Assembly: GCA_958450365.1 (NCBI GenBank)
Contig: CAUEEP010000729.1
Location: 62,001 to 126,000, forward strand
Direction: 5' to 3'
DNA: 64,000 nucleotides
Origin: Mesorhabditis belari
Taxonomy: Eukaryota; Nematoda; Chromadorea; Rhabditida; Rhabditidae
Below, in pieces: positions 1 to 12,373 of the stretch. Positions within the stretch are counted from its first letter, which is position 1. Each line of letters begins with the position of its first letter. Below the pieces are notes generated by a model that saw only the letters and a list, made by a program, of their open reading frames with translations, ran no database searches and was not told where the DNA came from. The position numbers and the translations under genes are program-made.

Positions 1-117
1 GGTAAATCCCTTAAGCTGAATCCCTAAGCTAAATCCCCTAAGCTAAATCCCTAAGCTAAATCCCTAAGCTAAATCCCTAAGCTAAATCCCTAAGCTAAAT
101 CCCTAAGCTAAATTCCA
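1..117. repeat. 13-bp tandem repeat at window edge
   Basis: Unit TAAGCTAAATCCC repeated about nine times with slight length variation (CCCC in one copy). It runs off the left edge, so its full size is unknown. The reverse reading GGGATTTAGCTTA is G-rich, but it is not the nematode telomere repeat TTAGGC. Confidence 0.9.
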
Positions 118-1601
118 TAAGCTATTCAGTCTATTAGAAAGAATCCTGTATTCACAGAGCTACAGATACTTAAAGCGTACTATCCAAAAGATATTATAGC
201 TTTAAAGCTTAATATCTTGAGATATTCAGCTAAAAACTCTTATGACACTGAAAAATCCAACGCCTCAATGTGAACTCACTTTTTACGAGGCTTAACTTTT
301 GACACTATCACCAACTGGTTAAAGTTAAAAAGCCTACTCGTTGTTTTAGCTTCAATCACTGACTGTTTCGAGACGGCTAGCCTCCAAACACTTTTACTTT
401 TTTTTTTGCTTCAAACAAAACGACTAATGATAAAAAAGTCTCTAAAAAAAATTTTGCTTAAAAAAAAAAAGAATCGAAAATCTTTCACCAATCACTCACG
501 CTGATGAATTTCAAGTCGAAAATGGCAAAAAAAAAAACCGGAATTTCCGAGAGAATTGCCTTGAAGTCAAAATCTTTTCCCTTCAAAGTCATCAATTCCA
601 GTCTCAATTATGTGAGTGATGATGGAAAGAAGGGAACTAAAAAAAACTGCAATTCGGGCATTCTTTTGGCAATCTTTCTGAGAATTCTTGTTTGAAATTC
701 TCTCTCGATCGAGACTCGGTCACTCATTTTCCCTTCTACTAATGCGTTGTGTATCTTTAGTTGATTGAGAAAAAGAGAAACGAATATCGAAAACTTTTTT
801 TTCATGTGATTACACAATTTTTCTTATCCAAAAAAGCTTGTTCTAGGTGGACTTTGAGTTTAAAATGCAAACACACACTTTCTAGTGCTCTGACTCTTTA
901 TTAGCTTGTTGTTTTTTAAAAGATGTTTTAGTGGTAGCTGGGTACTATACTTACAATCTACTACAGTAGCCGCGTACTGTAGTAACAGGGTAGTATTGTA
1001 GAGTAAGTACTGTACAACAAGACAATACTGTAGGCTATGGATTTCAATGATTGTTCAGTACTGTAACTGATTGTAAGAACCATTGTCAACACTTCCTATT
1101 TTACACTAAACTGTCTGTACTTTCCTCAAAAACTCACCATAAAACCAGTCCAAAATGGTCATCAATAGAAATTCTCTTCTTCAGAAAATCGAAATGGCAA
1201 GTTCAATGGGCCGTACCATTTCAGAAAAAGTGTTTCTCACCATTTGTGACCACTCAGGCGGGTTTTCTTTTCCCAAAACCGGCCACCATTCAAAGTTGTG
1301 CTGAAGTAAACGTTTTTCACCTTTATTCTCTTGAGAAAGGAATGCTTTTGGGATCTTTTGGATTTGTTCTAACACGATTTGCATATTCATTCAAGGGATT
1401 TCCAGATGCCAAACTGGAGAAGCTAACAATGGGCAGGCAAAAGTTCGACATCTCAAAAAGGGATTAAAACTTTTCGTGACTTGTCCCATTTTCTTGGCTT
1501 TCCACAAATTTAAAAGTTATTCAGTGAAAGATAATTCTGCACTTTAAAAGCATACAAAGCGATCAAAATCTATGTTAGATTGAAAAAATTTATTAAAAGT
1601 A
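118..1601. other. No recognisable gene; downstream flank of the FANCM-like gene
   Basis: AT-rich sequence with poly-A/T runs. Around 930-1040 it is dense in short TACTGTAG-like words. A 138-codon open frame at 1051-1467 (+) has no recognisable domain and no supporting splice structure, so I do not call it. The segment ends at the stop codon of the minus-strand gene. Confidence 0.5.
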
Positions 1602-4600
1602 CTAAATTCTCGGAAATGCATCATCAAGTTGACCAAGAAGCGAGTCGATTTGTTTTTGCTTTTCGATGACATCCGGATGCTCTTCGTATTCAAATTCGGC
1701 AGGTGTCAGTGAGAAGTTCTCTGCCGTCAATTGCTTCAACATTTGCATGGACAATCGGCTGTTCGATACCTAGAACCATTCTATCAGCACTTTTACAAGT
1801 CTACAAACTTTTCCGTAGCCCGAATGATCCAATTTGTTCCAGTAAAGTTGATCCTCGGTCAGCTCACCAAGATGTACTCTCTCCTAAAAGATATATATAG
1901 TTATATTCTTAGCAGAAACAAACTCGATTCGGTTTCGGGAAAGTGCCGAGAGCCATCCTATCGTAGTTAGCTTTTTCGCTTGAGTTTAGTTTATAATCTC
2001 CGACTCCGCTGGATAAAAAGTTTTAAAACATTTAAACATTTCAATAAACCAACCTTTGTTCCTTGACTCGATGGAAATACTCTCGAGTTTGCATCTTTTC
2101 AACTTCAAAATAAAGTGGAGACGGGTGATACTGGAAGTCAAATCTGAATATTATGCTATTAATTCGACAATGAAATGATCGATTACGCGTCACAAATTGA
2201 AAGTGCCTCGTATCTCGCCGCGGTATCGTTAAGAGCCCACTCTTGTCGGATATGACCGTCAGTGGGCCTCTAAATAATCGCATGAACTTAAACAAGAGCC
2301 ATAGGCTTTTCAATAGCTATACCTTCAATAGCTTCAATAGATTACGGTATTTTTAAGCAACTTATTACCAACCAATTTTTCGTAACGTTCCGAGAGCATC
2401 GCACTGTGTTCAGTTGTATGTAGCGGAATCCAAGAAAGTGATCTAAAAGGAGACAAAAATTTGCTTAATAGCTTATTTAATGCTTATTGCTTAATAGCTT
2501 ACTGTCTATCGACGCTGATGACAAATTGTGGAAAAGAATTCGCGATTTGATCAAGCACTTTCATCACAAGCGGCAAATCGGTGCGAATAATAGCAATCGT
2601 TGACGTTGGCTTAAGATCTTCAATTATTTATTAAAGTATAAATTAAATAAACCCGTTGGAATAACTGCGGAATTCCTTGAAGAGTTTTATGAAACGGTCG
2701 AAAAGCAACATCTAAAGTTACTCAATCATTGGCAACAAAAACAAATTACCTTCGACATTATTTTCATCGATCACCGCGTGGACAACGGTCACTTCGTGCT
2801 AAAACTAGAGTTGAAACTCTCCCTTTTTTATAGTGCAAAATTACTACAAAACTACTCACCCCAGAACCCTCGCCAACTCCATTTATACTCTCAGCTGCAA
2901 CACGAGCACTCCATGTCGAATCGCATAAGACTACTCCTTTGATTGAACGTCCTAATGAAAAACTGAATTACTACGAGATTTTGAAGTTCATAGAATAAAG
3001 GTTATCTCCAGAAACGCGTTAAACTCCAGAAACAGTACAGTACCAAAATCTGACCTGTTAAAATAAAATCTTCCACGGTCCTTCTCAAATGAATCCATTT
3101 TTGGTGTGATTTCATCGATTCCTCTTTGTATGAGACATTGTATGCGTTGTCTAGAAAGAAAAAATATTAAAAGTAAGCACAAATATTCTATAAGCAAACC
3201 TGCCACAAACGAGTATTTATTTCGGATATCTTCATAAACATTATGAAAACCCTCATTCGATGCGATAACAGTTTGAAGTTGTAGAGCCTCATTTGTAGAA
3301 GCGTTCAAGTTCTCTTAAATTTTTCGGCTTAAAACAACATTTTAAAAGACTTACGATGGCAGTATAAGTAAAAGACCCTTGGACCACTGATTACAAGATG
3401 CCGATACGCTTGAATAATGAAATACAATGAGAAAGCAAATGTAGACACTGACGCAGGGCAACCTTTGGCAGACTGAAAGTATTAAAACTTTATGGTTTTT
3501 AACGCTCTACGCTTTCAAGAGCTAAACTAGTCCAACATACGTCTAGTACAAGGTTCCAGTCAGCATAAAACAACTCATCGGGATCGATTGATGGCAAAAT
3601 GGGCAGATCTCGAGCCAGGGTTCGCAGTAAATCTCTCGTGGTCTAAATGATCTTACGGTAAATGCTGTAATAGAGCGATGCCCTATAGGAGCGTCACGTA
3701 GTCGTAAGTTTACGCTCAAACAAATGCTCATATCTCGACACCAGTACTTTTGTTTTTGGGCTTGGGTATGAAATTAAGGAGAGATGATTGAAGCGCATAG
3801 AACAAAATGATTGAAAATCGGCTCTTTTTTGCCACTTTTCAATCATTTTTTCTAAGCACTGGTTAATGATTTTTTAAAAATGTGTTATATCTCAAAAAAA
3901 ATCACTCATCTTCTCTTCTTTGATTTGGTACCTAAACGAGAAGAAACAAACGTACTGGTGTCAAGATATGAGCATTTGTTTGAGCGTAAACTTAGACTAC
4001 GTGACGCTCCTATAGGGCGTCGCTCTATTACAGCGTTTCCGGTAATTCCAAATCGTGCTAACAAGGTACCTCTTTCCAAATATCCGCCCAACTACTATCC
4101 ATAGAAGCGCTACCAGGACCCTGTTTGTCCCAATACTCGACACCAACACGTGGACTAACATGATATGTTCGATACGTCGGATCGGATGGGCCAAACTAAA
4201 TAAACAGTTTTATAAAGTTCTTCTGAAGCTACCTGTAACCAGCCGGATAAACCAAGATTTGTGATTATCAATTGTCGTCCACTCAGCGCTGAATTCTTTC
4301 TTTGTGGCGTTGCATGGCGTGGAGCAACAACTACCGCTCGACATAAATTTCCCGCCACCTAGCAAAAAAGGGTTACTTTTAAATAAAACAGATAGAAAAA
4401 CCATCGCTCCCACAAGCTCCAAAAGCTTTTGTATTTTGTGGCCGTTTCTGTGGGGCTTTCAAAATTAAAAATGACACAACAGACGGAAGCAGCCACTTCC
4501 GGGCTGGTTTCGCAAACACTTGTAAGCGTCTAGATAAAAAAAAAAACTTGATTTAGTTTAAATTTCTTATAAACCTGCGAACTCCCAAGAAGAAGACGTC

Positions 4601-5326
4601 CAATTTGATGAGTTTTCAACTTTTTGAAGCTAGTCGCATTATCGATTTCCTAAAATAGATTATTATAGAAAACGAAACAAACAAGTTACAGTAAGCTCCG
4701 TGTCCGGAATTCCAACATATTGAAATCGTTCACGCAGAGCTTCCAAATGATTTGCGCTACGAGCAGTGCATAAACAACAACATTCAGGGAACCATCTAAA
4801 AAGTTAAATACTGATACACGATCTGCACAAGATAACATTTGACAAACCTGAGAAAATTGTAACAAAGAGTAGCAACAATATGAGCTCCCGACGTATCGTA
4901 AGGTATCGAAATTCCGAGGTTGTGACTCACAGCCGCCTTCACAGCTTCTCTTTCCCATTCTCTTGTGATTTCCGCTAAAGTTTTATTCTTTAATGCAACT
5001 GATTCGTCATACCAATCGGGAAATGTATCTCTTTCAGTGCTCTTAAATCGGCCCTCTTTTCTTGGAGTTGAATCTCGCTAAATTTTAAAAGACAATATTT
5101 TAAACACCAGAAAAATTTTTACCTTACTGGTCGCTCACTTTTATTTTTCTTCGTAGTCTTTGCGACAGTGCTGGGGAATTGGCGGGGAATTTTCGGCAAT
5201 GAAGGTGGTATTTCTGAAGGGGGAAAATTTGAAGTTGAAACAACTTTTTCACTGACCTCCACTAGTAGACGGTTGAACATCAAAATCGTCAATACTGTCG
5301 TCTAGCACCACCACATCGTTAGACAT
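1602..5326 (-). CDS. FANCM-like degenerate SF2 helicase (probable pseudo-helicase)
   Basis: Multi-exon gene, about 800 codons, with introns of roughly 35-60 bp except one of about 350 bp holding a MITE. The start at 5326 opens with an acidic stretch, VVVLDD, that looks like a SUMO-interacting motif. The second large exon ends in CYNFLRWFPE, resembling the YNFYRWFP that follows the Walker A motif in FANCM. Where FANCM has TGLGKT, this has TSGAHI. VGIPDTELTEI then matches the VMGIPQSHMAEM region, and CCVIFNFES stands where FANCM has the DEAH box. A later segment GRSIKGVVLCDST fits the start of helicase domain 2 and LTEDQLYWNKL fits FANCM LSEEEFKLWNRL. Seen: an intact, phase-consistent frame. 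Inferred: the fold is FANCM-like but ATP-binding residues are gone, so a structural DNA-repair role is more likely than translocation. Family assignment rests on short motifs and could be wrong. Confidence 0.55.
3652..4047. mobile_element. Palindromic MITE in an intron of the FANCM-like gene
   Basis: About 95-bp inverted arms: 3658-3750 and 3950-4041 are reverse complements with a few mismatches, sharing GCTGTAATAGAGCG and CCTATAGGAGCGTCACGTAG. The outer ends read TTAC...GTAA. The centre is AT-rich. It fills the only long intron of the host gene. No transposase is present, and I see no clear target duplication beyond a possible TA/TTA. Confidence 0.75.
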
Positions 5327-6023
5327 ATAACCTAAGCTTGTGAATCTCATGAAAATTCGTGATAAAAACATACTGGGATTTTGTTGACGCAATTGCTTTG
5401 TTCTTTGTTGCTCTTGCGCTGCTTTCTGAGCCCAACATTGAAGGACGGAGATTGCTTGAACAACCTAAAAATATGTAATCCAGATACGCTAGACTGTAAA
5501 CCTTATTCTGGATTGAATACCCTATTCCAGACTGAATACCATAATCTAGCCAATCTATACCGAATACCAAATCTAAACTGAATACCGTAATCCAGACTGA
5601 ATACTTTGAGCTAGACTGAACACCCCATTCTAGGCTGAATACCGTGATCCAGATAATCTAGACTGAATACCTTATTGTAGAGTGAATACCGTAATCCAGC
5701 TAATCTAGATCTATTTTATCCCAGTTAAAATGATACCCGTTGAGCTCCACGGGTTTTTGGAGTACCGCGTGGCACCCATTTCGGTGGACGACTTCCACCA
5801 CGCATTATCTAAACTTAAAAATCAATAACTTTTGGCCAAGATAACAAGAAAAATAAATAACTTTTGGCCACTCAATGCAAATATTTTCATCATTGAAATG
5901 AAATAAACGTTAGAAACCAATTTCAGACATAATTTTTTATTATAAAATCTGTACAAAGTAAAATAACAACTAGATAAAATTGGGAAATTAACTAAAATTG
6001 AGAAATTCTTAATAACAAAAAAT
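5327..6023. other. Intergenic between the KH gene and the FANCM-like gene
   Basis: Contains the tandem repeat at 5480-5705 and then AT-rich sequence. A small palindrome, ACCCGTTGAGCTCCACGGGT, lies near 5729. The right part probably holds the 3' UTR of the KH-domain gene (minus strand). No coding potential recognised. Confidence 0.5.
5480..5705. repeat. Degenerate tandem repeat, unit about 21 bp
   Basis: Repeated words AGACTGAATACC and GTAATCCAG alternate with CTAGACTGAATACC through this stretch. Units differ by small substitutions and indels. It lies just upstream of the FANCM-like start codon (minus strand). Confidence 0.75.
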
Positions 6024-7348
6024 TTAATTGCACTCTTTCACTTCATTCCAATGCTCGAAAAATTCCATTTTCCTAAAAGACAAGTGTTTAAGAATGTAGC
6101 AAAAAGCAAAAAGACAACTTTGTATTGTTGTGAACAAATTCTTTGCCAAAATCTCCAAGATGACCCGATATCATCGTTAAAGCAATACGAATGTTCGCGT
6201 AATCACCTAGACTTTGAATCATCATTGAACATAAAACTGGGGGGTAGTCAAAACAGCGCCATAATAGAAAACGTTCAAAACAGCGCCGTCAAATTTCTCA
6301 AAATCCAAAAAACCAAGCCGGTTCAAGTTTTATATCAAAAAATTCCTTGCGTTCTTGGCTACATGATGGGTGAAACAGTTTTTAAAAAAAGTTAATATTT
6401 CATAGATAAAAAGAGCACTTAAAATGTGTGTCGAGTGATACTCAGTTGGTTAACTGAATATCTTTAGAGACCCATTTTGAGTGTTATTTTTATCTATGAA
6501 ATATTAACTTTTTTTAAAAACTGTTTCACCCATCATGTAGCCAAGAACGCAAGGAATTTTTTGATATAAAACTTGCACCGGCTTGGCTTTTGGAGTGTGA
6601 GAAATTTGACGGCGCTGTTTTCAACGTTTTCTATTATGGCGCTGTTTTGACTACCCCCCATAAAACTATCTTACCGTAAATTATAACACGTGTAAATTCA
6701 AGTCCATTCTCATCAACAAAATTTGCTGGAGTTGACTGAAAGGATAAATTCATAAATAGAATTGACTGAAAGGATAAATTCATAATTTTTCTACCGATAC
6801 ATTTTCTTGTCGAATTGCTGTATTGCTTTCTTCGGCTTTCTTTTCTCGCTTGCCCAGGATTTCAATTTTAACACCGGATCTTGTTCGAATGTCGGTGATC
6901 GTTTTTCCCTTAGATCCTGAATATATTTTTGATCAATTACATAAACTCAAATAAATATACCAATCAAAAATCCAATCATTTTCGATGGTATAGCAATGGT
7001 ATGTGAGCACCCAGTAGCAAAGAGACCTAGCTATATAAAAAAAAAGATTCAATTTTCGAATACCAATTTTACCACGAGTTTTTCTACGGCGATTTCACCA
7101 AGTTCGACTGCTTTGTCAGTTGGGCCGATAATTTCGAGTGATTGTTCGGGTTTAAAATGAAGATGTACCTAAAAAGATGCGATTTTTGATGTGAGAGAAG
7201 TGAGCCTTACGTCATATTTTTCTTCAATTGATCTGAGATTGAAGCCTTTTGGTCCAATAAATGCTCCAATTCGAGACGGCTCTAATAGCGGCAATTTGAT
7301 GTGTTTCGCAAAGATTTCTAAATTTTGACCACTTTCTTTTCTATCCAT
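6024..7348 (-). CDS. Two-KH-domain RNA-binding protein
   Basis: Start ATG at 7348 lies six bases behind a TTTTTAG acceptor, as in a trans-spliced message. Five to six short exons join in phase. The first KH domain has the GxxG loop as GPKG within IGAFIGPKGFNLRSIEEKY. The second has GSKG within MIGFLIGSKGKTITDIRTRSG, followed by a Lys/Glu-rich linker and RVIIYGDYANIRIAL, which fits the terminal KH strand and helix. KH domains bind single-stranded RNA or DNA through the GxxG loop. The intron splitting RVIIYG from DYANI contains a foldback MITE at 6239-6659. I prefer a last short intron giving a C-terminus ending HWNEVKECN and a stop at 6024; without it the frame stops at 6088. The specific ortholog is not identified. 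Confidence 0.75.
6239..6659. mobile_element. hAT-like foldback MITE with 8-bp target duplication
   Basis: Both ends read GGGGGGTAGTCAAAACAGCG inward, and the two arms of about 175 bp are nearly identical inverted copies around a short spacer near 6445. The element is flanked by the direct 8-bp duplication ATAAAACT (6231-6238 and 6660-6667). An 8-bp duplication is the hallmark of hAT-superfamily insertion. Subterminal AAAACAGCGCC words recur. No transposase, so non-autonomous. Confidence 0.88.
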
Positions 7349-8057
7349 CGTTAACTAAAAACAATGACTTTAAAAGAAAATACAGGACAAATCAACTTTT
7401 TAAGAAAAAGAGCACATGAAAAGCTTTCAAGATTTTGAAAACATGTCCTTGCATTGGACTTTTGTTTCTACTAAAAATGCATGTAAACCTTTTGATGTGT
7501 AACTTCAAAGCTGAAAAATTGTCATCTCATAAATACATTTATTCAGAAAACTTGGCAATATCGCAAATTTGAGGACTGTCGAAAAAAAAAGAAAGAGCAA
7601 ATTAATCACAATAAGTAAGTGCGACTGGCGCAAATTCATCGTATATCAGAAACACACGCACACGAAAGATCCACAAGTGGGGGAGAAATTGAGTTCATAA
7701 GAAAAAAAAAACGGGAGAATGATACCAGATTTGGCTGCAGTAGTTGAGAGTCGTTGAAAGCAGATGGGAAAAAAAAATACCACGTAGAGATTCGGTGTAA
7801 ATATTATTACAATGACAATTGATTAACCCTAACTTGATTATAATGGAAAGAGAAAATCGTGACAAATACGTGCAAAAAAACCTTATGTGACAAAATTTTG
7901 GGCGACTAAAAATTACCAGGAGGTCGTCATTTGTGCACCAACTACAGAATGAACCTTATAAGCACAAAGTCGAAAGTGAAAAAATGTAATGGAGGCAGTT
8001 AGGTAATTTAAGAGAACTGATCGAGGCAGATAAAAAAAACAGATGAAACATACAATT
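7349..8057. other. Intergenic between ADAM10 and the KH gene
   Basis: AT-rich with poly-A tracts and no domain-bearing frame. It should contain the ADAM10 3' UTR (minus strand) and the promoter or trans-splice outron of the KH gene. No other feature seen. Confidence 0.5.
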
Positions 8058-11000
8058 TCACCTCGGAGTTGCTTTTGATTTTGGAGATGGCTTCTTGGCG
8101 TTAGGCTTTGCATCAGCAGCCGTTTGTCGTTTGTTCTTTCTAAAATAAGAGTTTGTTTGATGTTTCATGCTACTCTGAAGTAAATCAAATACTTTACGCA
8201 ATACCTATGTCCACGAGGTGGGCCACCAAGTGCAGAGCCTGGATCTGCGGCCGCTGTGTATGGGGGCGGTGGTTCGACAACAATCACTGCTGGCGCACCT
8301 ATCCGTAATAAATATGCTGCTTTAAGTTTAAAACTTACTTGAAGGCCCAGTTGGCACAAGAGGAATTGGTGGTTGTTGCGGCATTGGTGGTGCCGTTGGC
8401 CTTGAACTCCTGTTCCCAGGGGCGTTTAGACCGGGAGGGCCTCCGCCAGCCCCAGGCGGACGATTTCCTTGTTGCTGTCTTCGTCGTTGTCGCTACAAAT
8501 AAAAATTTGTAATTAGAGAAATTAAAGTCACTCACAATTAAAGTTGTTGGACGAGTAAGTGTTTGGTAAATGTTGAGCGGCGGTGGTTTGTTCGGATTTG
8601 TCGAAGGCGTGTGAACAGCGCAGCACTTGACAAAAAGAGCCATGAAGATCAACAAGGCAAGCCCAGCCAGCACTACAGCCCACCAACGTTCCTAAAGTTA
8701 AAAAGTTTTTTCAGTAATTAAAAAAATTAAAGTACCTGGATCCATTGTGATAATGAATCAAAAGTACGCTTGTTGAATAGAAGATTCTTCAGCCGTGCTA
8801 ATGGTCCATTTGCATCAACAGATCGACATTTGCGGAAAATGTCACAATAGCCTAAAACAAGAATTTTATTGCAACTCTCGTATGCCAACCTTTGTAGTTA
8901 TTGCACGGACTACCAGGGTGCAAGCTTAATCCTGCTTTTCCTTGTCGACCAGATTGAAGATACTGTCGTCTATCACTTGCAAACTCTGGCAGTAGAACAG
9001 ATGATATGCATTCTAGACGATGTAATAGTACAAGCAAAAAAATTTTAATCGATACTTCCTTCCTTGAGGCATGCCAAGAAGCAAAGTTCTTCGGGTCTTC
9101 CTTCCGTGAGGAAACAATCGCGTAAGCCGACCGCTTCACAAATCGATCCGTTGCAAGACCCACCGGAGCAAACCTTAAATTACCAGAAAATTTAAAGCAG
9201 AAAAGCAGTTTACTTTTGTAGAATCTTGGCAAGGTAGTCCATCAATTTTCGGGCGACTTTGTGGGCATTGTGCTGATCGACCGTCACATGTTTGTGGTTC
9301 ACTACACTCGGATTCCTGAATGGAAAACATTTTGAAGAGAAACAACGAAGCTTTTCAAACCTGTCGACAAACTCGGAAGTCTCTTTCGCTGAAAAGTGAG
9401 CATGATTCCCCATTACAACAGAAACCTTCGGAAGGAGAGCATCTAAAGAGGAAAATACAAATATGTAAAAACTTTCCACGATACTTAGCCCCAGGTTTTC
9501 TTCTACAAGGAGTACCAAGTCCAGATAGACGACCCTCATGAGGATAACAACATCTAAAACTTCTTTTTAATGATTAGAAGTTTTCACCAACCGATCAGCC
9601 ATTTGGTCGCAATCTGCCTGTGAAAAGCCACAATCACATTCTTCTCCAGGCTCATGAATTTGGTTTCCACAGAATGCCGATGTCCGCTCTAAAGTAAAAA
9701 AATAGATGCAACTTTAAAAAAAAATTTTTACCTTGGAAACAATTGCGCTTTGTTAGTGGTCCGACTGGTCCAGAATACTTTGTTGGATCCACGGGCACAG
9801 AAGAAAGAACCTATGATACTTTTGAGCAAAAGCGAACAAATAAAGCTTACCACATGCAACACACTACTAATGTTATTGATTGAGCATGACGAAAATTTAG
9901 CATTATTTGGCTTGTCTCCCGAGGTAGCAGAGGCAAACATGATGAAGTTTCCCAACGGTAATCCTAAACCAGAAAATCAGTTGTCCAAAAGCTAAAGCAA
10001 CCTGGTTGACATTCTGCCGGAAAATCGTGCGGTGAACCAAAATTGTGTCCAATTTCATGGGCCAGCGTTAACTGAGAAACTCGTGCAGGTACCTAAAAAG
10101 CAAGTCATCGAATAAAGTAATGAAAATTGATAATACCCTATTTCCATAATTAACAAGTGTAACGATGCCCGTATTCAAACTCCGGAACACCCAACCGCGA
10201 GGTCCTTCGTTGTACCGCTGATAAACTTGACAAACACCACCAGCAGTGTCTAAAGTAATAAGTTCATCGTGAATCAATAAATGATGATAAAAAAACTTAC
10301 TGAATTGAGGACTTGCCACCCATGCGAGACCAAGTGTACCACCAACAAAGTCACTAAATAAAGAATGAAAATGACCTTGAAATTAAAACATACCGGAATG
10401 TGAGTGCATAAGCAAGGCAGAAAGCAGAGTGATTCTTCTGAGAGTTCAAATTCAAGAAGTTTGAAACATCCACATTTTCTTCGCAAAACGGATTGTCCGC
10501 ACCTTCTTTTGCACGACCATTCAAACATGAATCAGGAGTGTAGATCTAAAGCAGCATAGCTTTGGTGTATTCATTTTTATAAAATACCGAGGTTCGTTGA
10601 ATAACAAAATGAAGACCACGAATCCCGTTAAAATCAGTTCCCTCGTAGATCTCGTTGACAGCCTTGATATGGTTGTAGAAAAGACTGACGATTTCTTCTC
10701 GTGTTCTAAACTATTAAGGTTTTAAAAACGAACCATTCACTTGCCTGATAGGATCTTTGTTTCCTTCTTTCATTCGAATATGCTCATACAACTTGTGATC
10801 GGCCTGAAGATAGAGCGAGCATGTGCGCACGTTATAAAGTCCATTGTCGTCTTTTTGAAGTGATCGTTTCGTTCGCCTAAACGAATGAATACGAAATTTA
10901 TGAGCTTGAAGTTATTCCTGCTTACATGTTGTGTTGATGGTAGTAATTTGATGGTTCCGCTGATCTTTGAACCCTTTCCATACCCTTCCTTGTGGGTTCA

Positions 11001-12373
11001 TCTAGAGCACATCCATGAAGATTTGGTGTTGCTTCTTTCAACAATGCATCACTAAATTTGAAATAGGTAAGTTCTTTTGGAAATCCTTATAATACCGTTT
11101 CATCCTCATTTTGTTGTGATTAATTTCATCGTCATGATAAATGATCGAATGGTAATGAGTAGGTCGCGAATCCTAAAAGTTTTGTTTCAAATTACTTTAG
11201 CGCATCATTTTATCGCAATTTCGCAGGCAAACGACTTACCATATCAAAATATTTTGCCGCCTTATCAATAGTGAACGAATGTCCGTCTCCAGTATGTACA
11301 TGACCCTCAAAGACACCGTCCAAAATTGATCCATAAACTTTCGAATGTGGATCACCTAAATCCACACATTAATATTTGAGTTGAGATTTTTTAGAATAAG
11401 AAAAGTCTTACCTTCAACAAATCCATCATAGAGAAAGCTTGGCGGATCGATATCTAGCCTGAAATTTATTTATTTGTATTATTATTTGTATTAAATTTAT
11501 TTGTACGACTAAAAGATTAAACTACTAAACCACTAACCATTTTCCATCCTCATCAATAAAATGAGAGTCGTGAAATGGTGAACTAACATCATCTACCGGT
11601 AAAAGAGAAATGCGAAAAGTCCTAAAAATGTTATAAAAAAAAGCTTTGGTAACTCTACTTACCTATTATAGGAGTTAAAATTGAATTTTATCGGCTGCCC
11701 ATAATTACTGAGCGATCGTTTCCGTCTCGCACTCGAAATCGTTGGATAATTGAGCTGTTCATAGTTGTCGACAAAATTACTAAGAGCAGCACCTGAAAAG
11801 CTTCATAGAATCTACCGTATTCTCTCTAATAGAGGTGCACTCTTTAATAGTATTGCGGTCCAGGAGGGGGTTGAAAAAATAGTAGTGGACCCACGAAAAT
11901 TTGAATTTATGTTTGCTTCTTTTTCATCTAAACCTTTTTGACTTTATGTTTATGTGACATTCTAAAGCTATTCAAGCAAGCAAAAGTGAGGCTTTTTTAT
12001 TCATTTATTAACTATTCTTCACATGAAAAAGTTAGCAAAAAATCTAAAATTGTTGTGCAAAGTGCAAAAACATCTTTTTGTTGTTTGTCAAGACACAAAT
12101 TGTCAACTCGCCGGCCCACAACTGTATGTCAAAAGGAGCCAAAGGAGTACGTGAAAGAATTGGAAGAATTTTTGGAATAAAGTTTATATCTGTCTTACTT
12201 TGGTAAATGATAAAACTCTTTAATAGTACTGCACTCTCTAATAGTATTGCGGTCCAGGAGGGGGTTCAAAAAATAGTAGTGCGCACTACTATTAGAGAGA
12301 ATACGGTAATTTAACAGCGAAATAGATTACCTAGTGTCAGCAAGGCTAACCCGTAACCAAAGCAAAGCCACAT
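8058..12373 (-). CDS. sup-17: ADAM10 / Kuzbanian-type membrane metalloprotease
   Basis: Type I membrane sheddase, known in animals for cleaving Notch and related receptors. Exon 1 (start 12373) encodes [14 protein letters not shown], a signal peptide. The first intron holds a MITE. The prodomain ends at a furin-like RRTKR. The catalytic domain carries the zinc motif [12 protein letters not shown] (10024-10059), followed by [21 protein letters not shown], the ADAM10-specific sequence around the Met-turn. A disintegrin/Cys-rich region follows ([15 protein letters not shown]). The membrane helix [17 protein letters not shown] then leads into [13 protein letters not shown], matching the ADAM10 juxtamembrane VHTPSSNPKLPPP. 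The cytoplasmic tail is Pro/Arg-rich with PPPPY and ends in a Lys-rich stretch. All catalytic residues are present and the introns are short, so it appears functional. The prodomain seems compact. Orthology to C. elegans sup-17 is inferred from motifs. Confidence 0.92.
11815..12306. mobile_element. TA-flanked MITE (Tc1/mariner/pogo type) in ADAM10 intron 1
   Basis: Perfect 18-bp terminal inverted repeats: CCGTATTCTCTCTAATAG at 11815-11832 and its complement at 12289-12306, flanked by TA on both sides (11813-11814 and 12307-12308). Inside, a direct repeat of about 50 bp containing TATTGCGGTCCAGGAGGGGG occurs near each end. The middle has an 80-codon open frame (11938-12180, +) that could be a transposase tail remnant, but I cannot identify it. 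Confidence 0.85.

Noticed and set aside
1..117. Telomeric repeat at the window start.
   Set aside because: The unit TAAGCTAAATCCC is not TTAGGC or a simple variant of it.
1051..1467. A 138-codon plus-strand frame.
   Set aside because: No domain, no splice signals around it, and a partly antisense frame of similar quality. Could be chance.
7913..8113. A 66-codon minus-strand frame overlapping the ADAM10 C-terminus.
   Set aside because: It is out of frame with the ADAM10 last exon, whose Lys-rich tail and stop at 8058 are phase-consistent.
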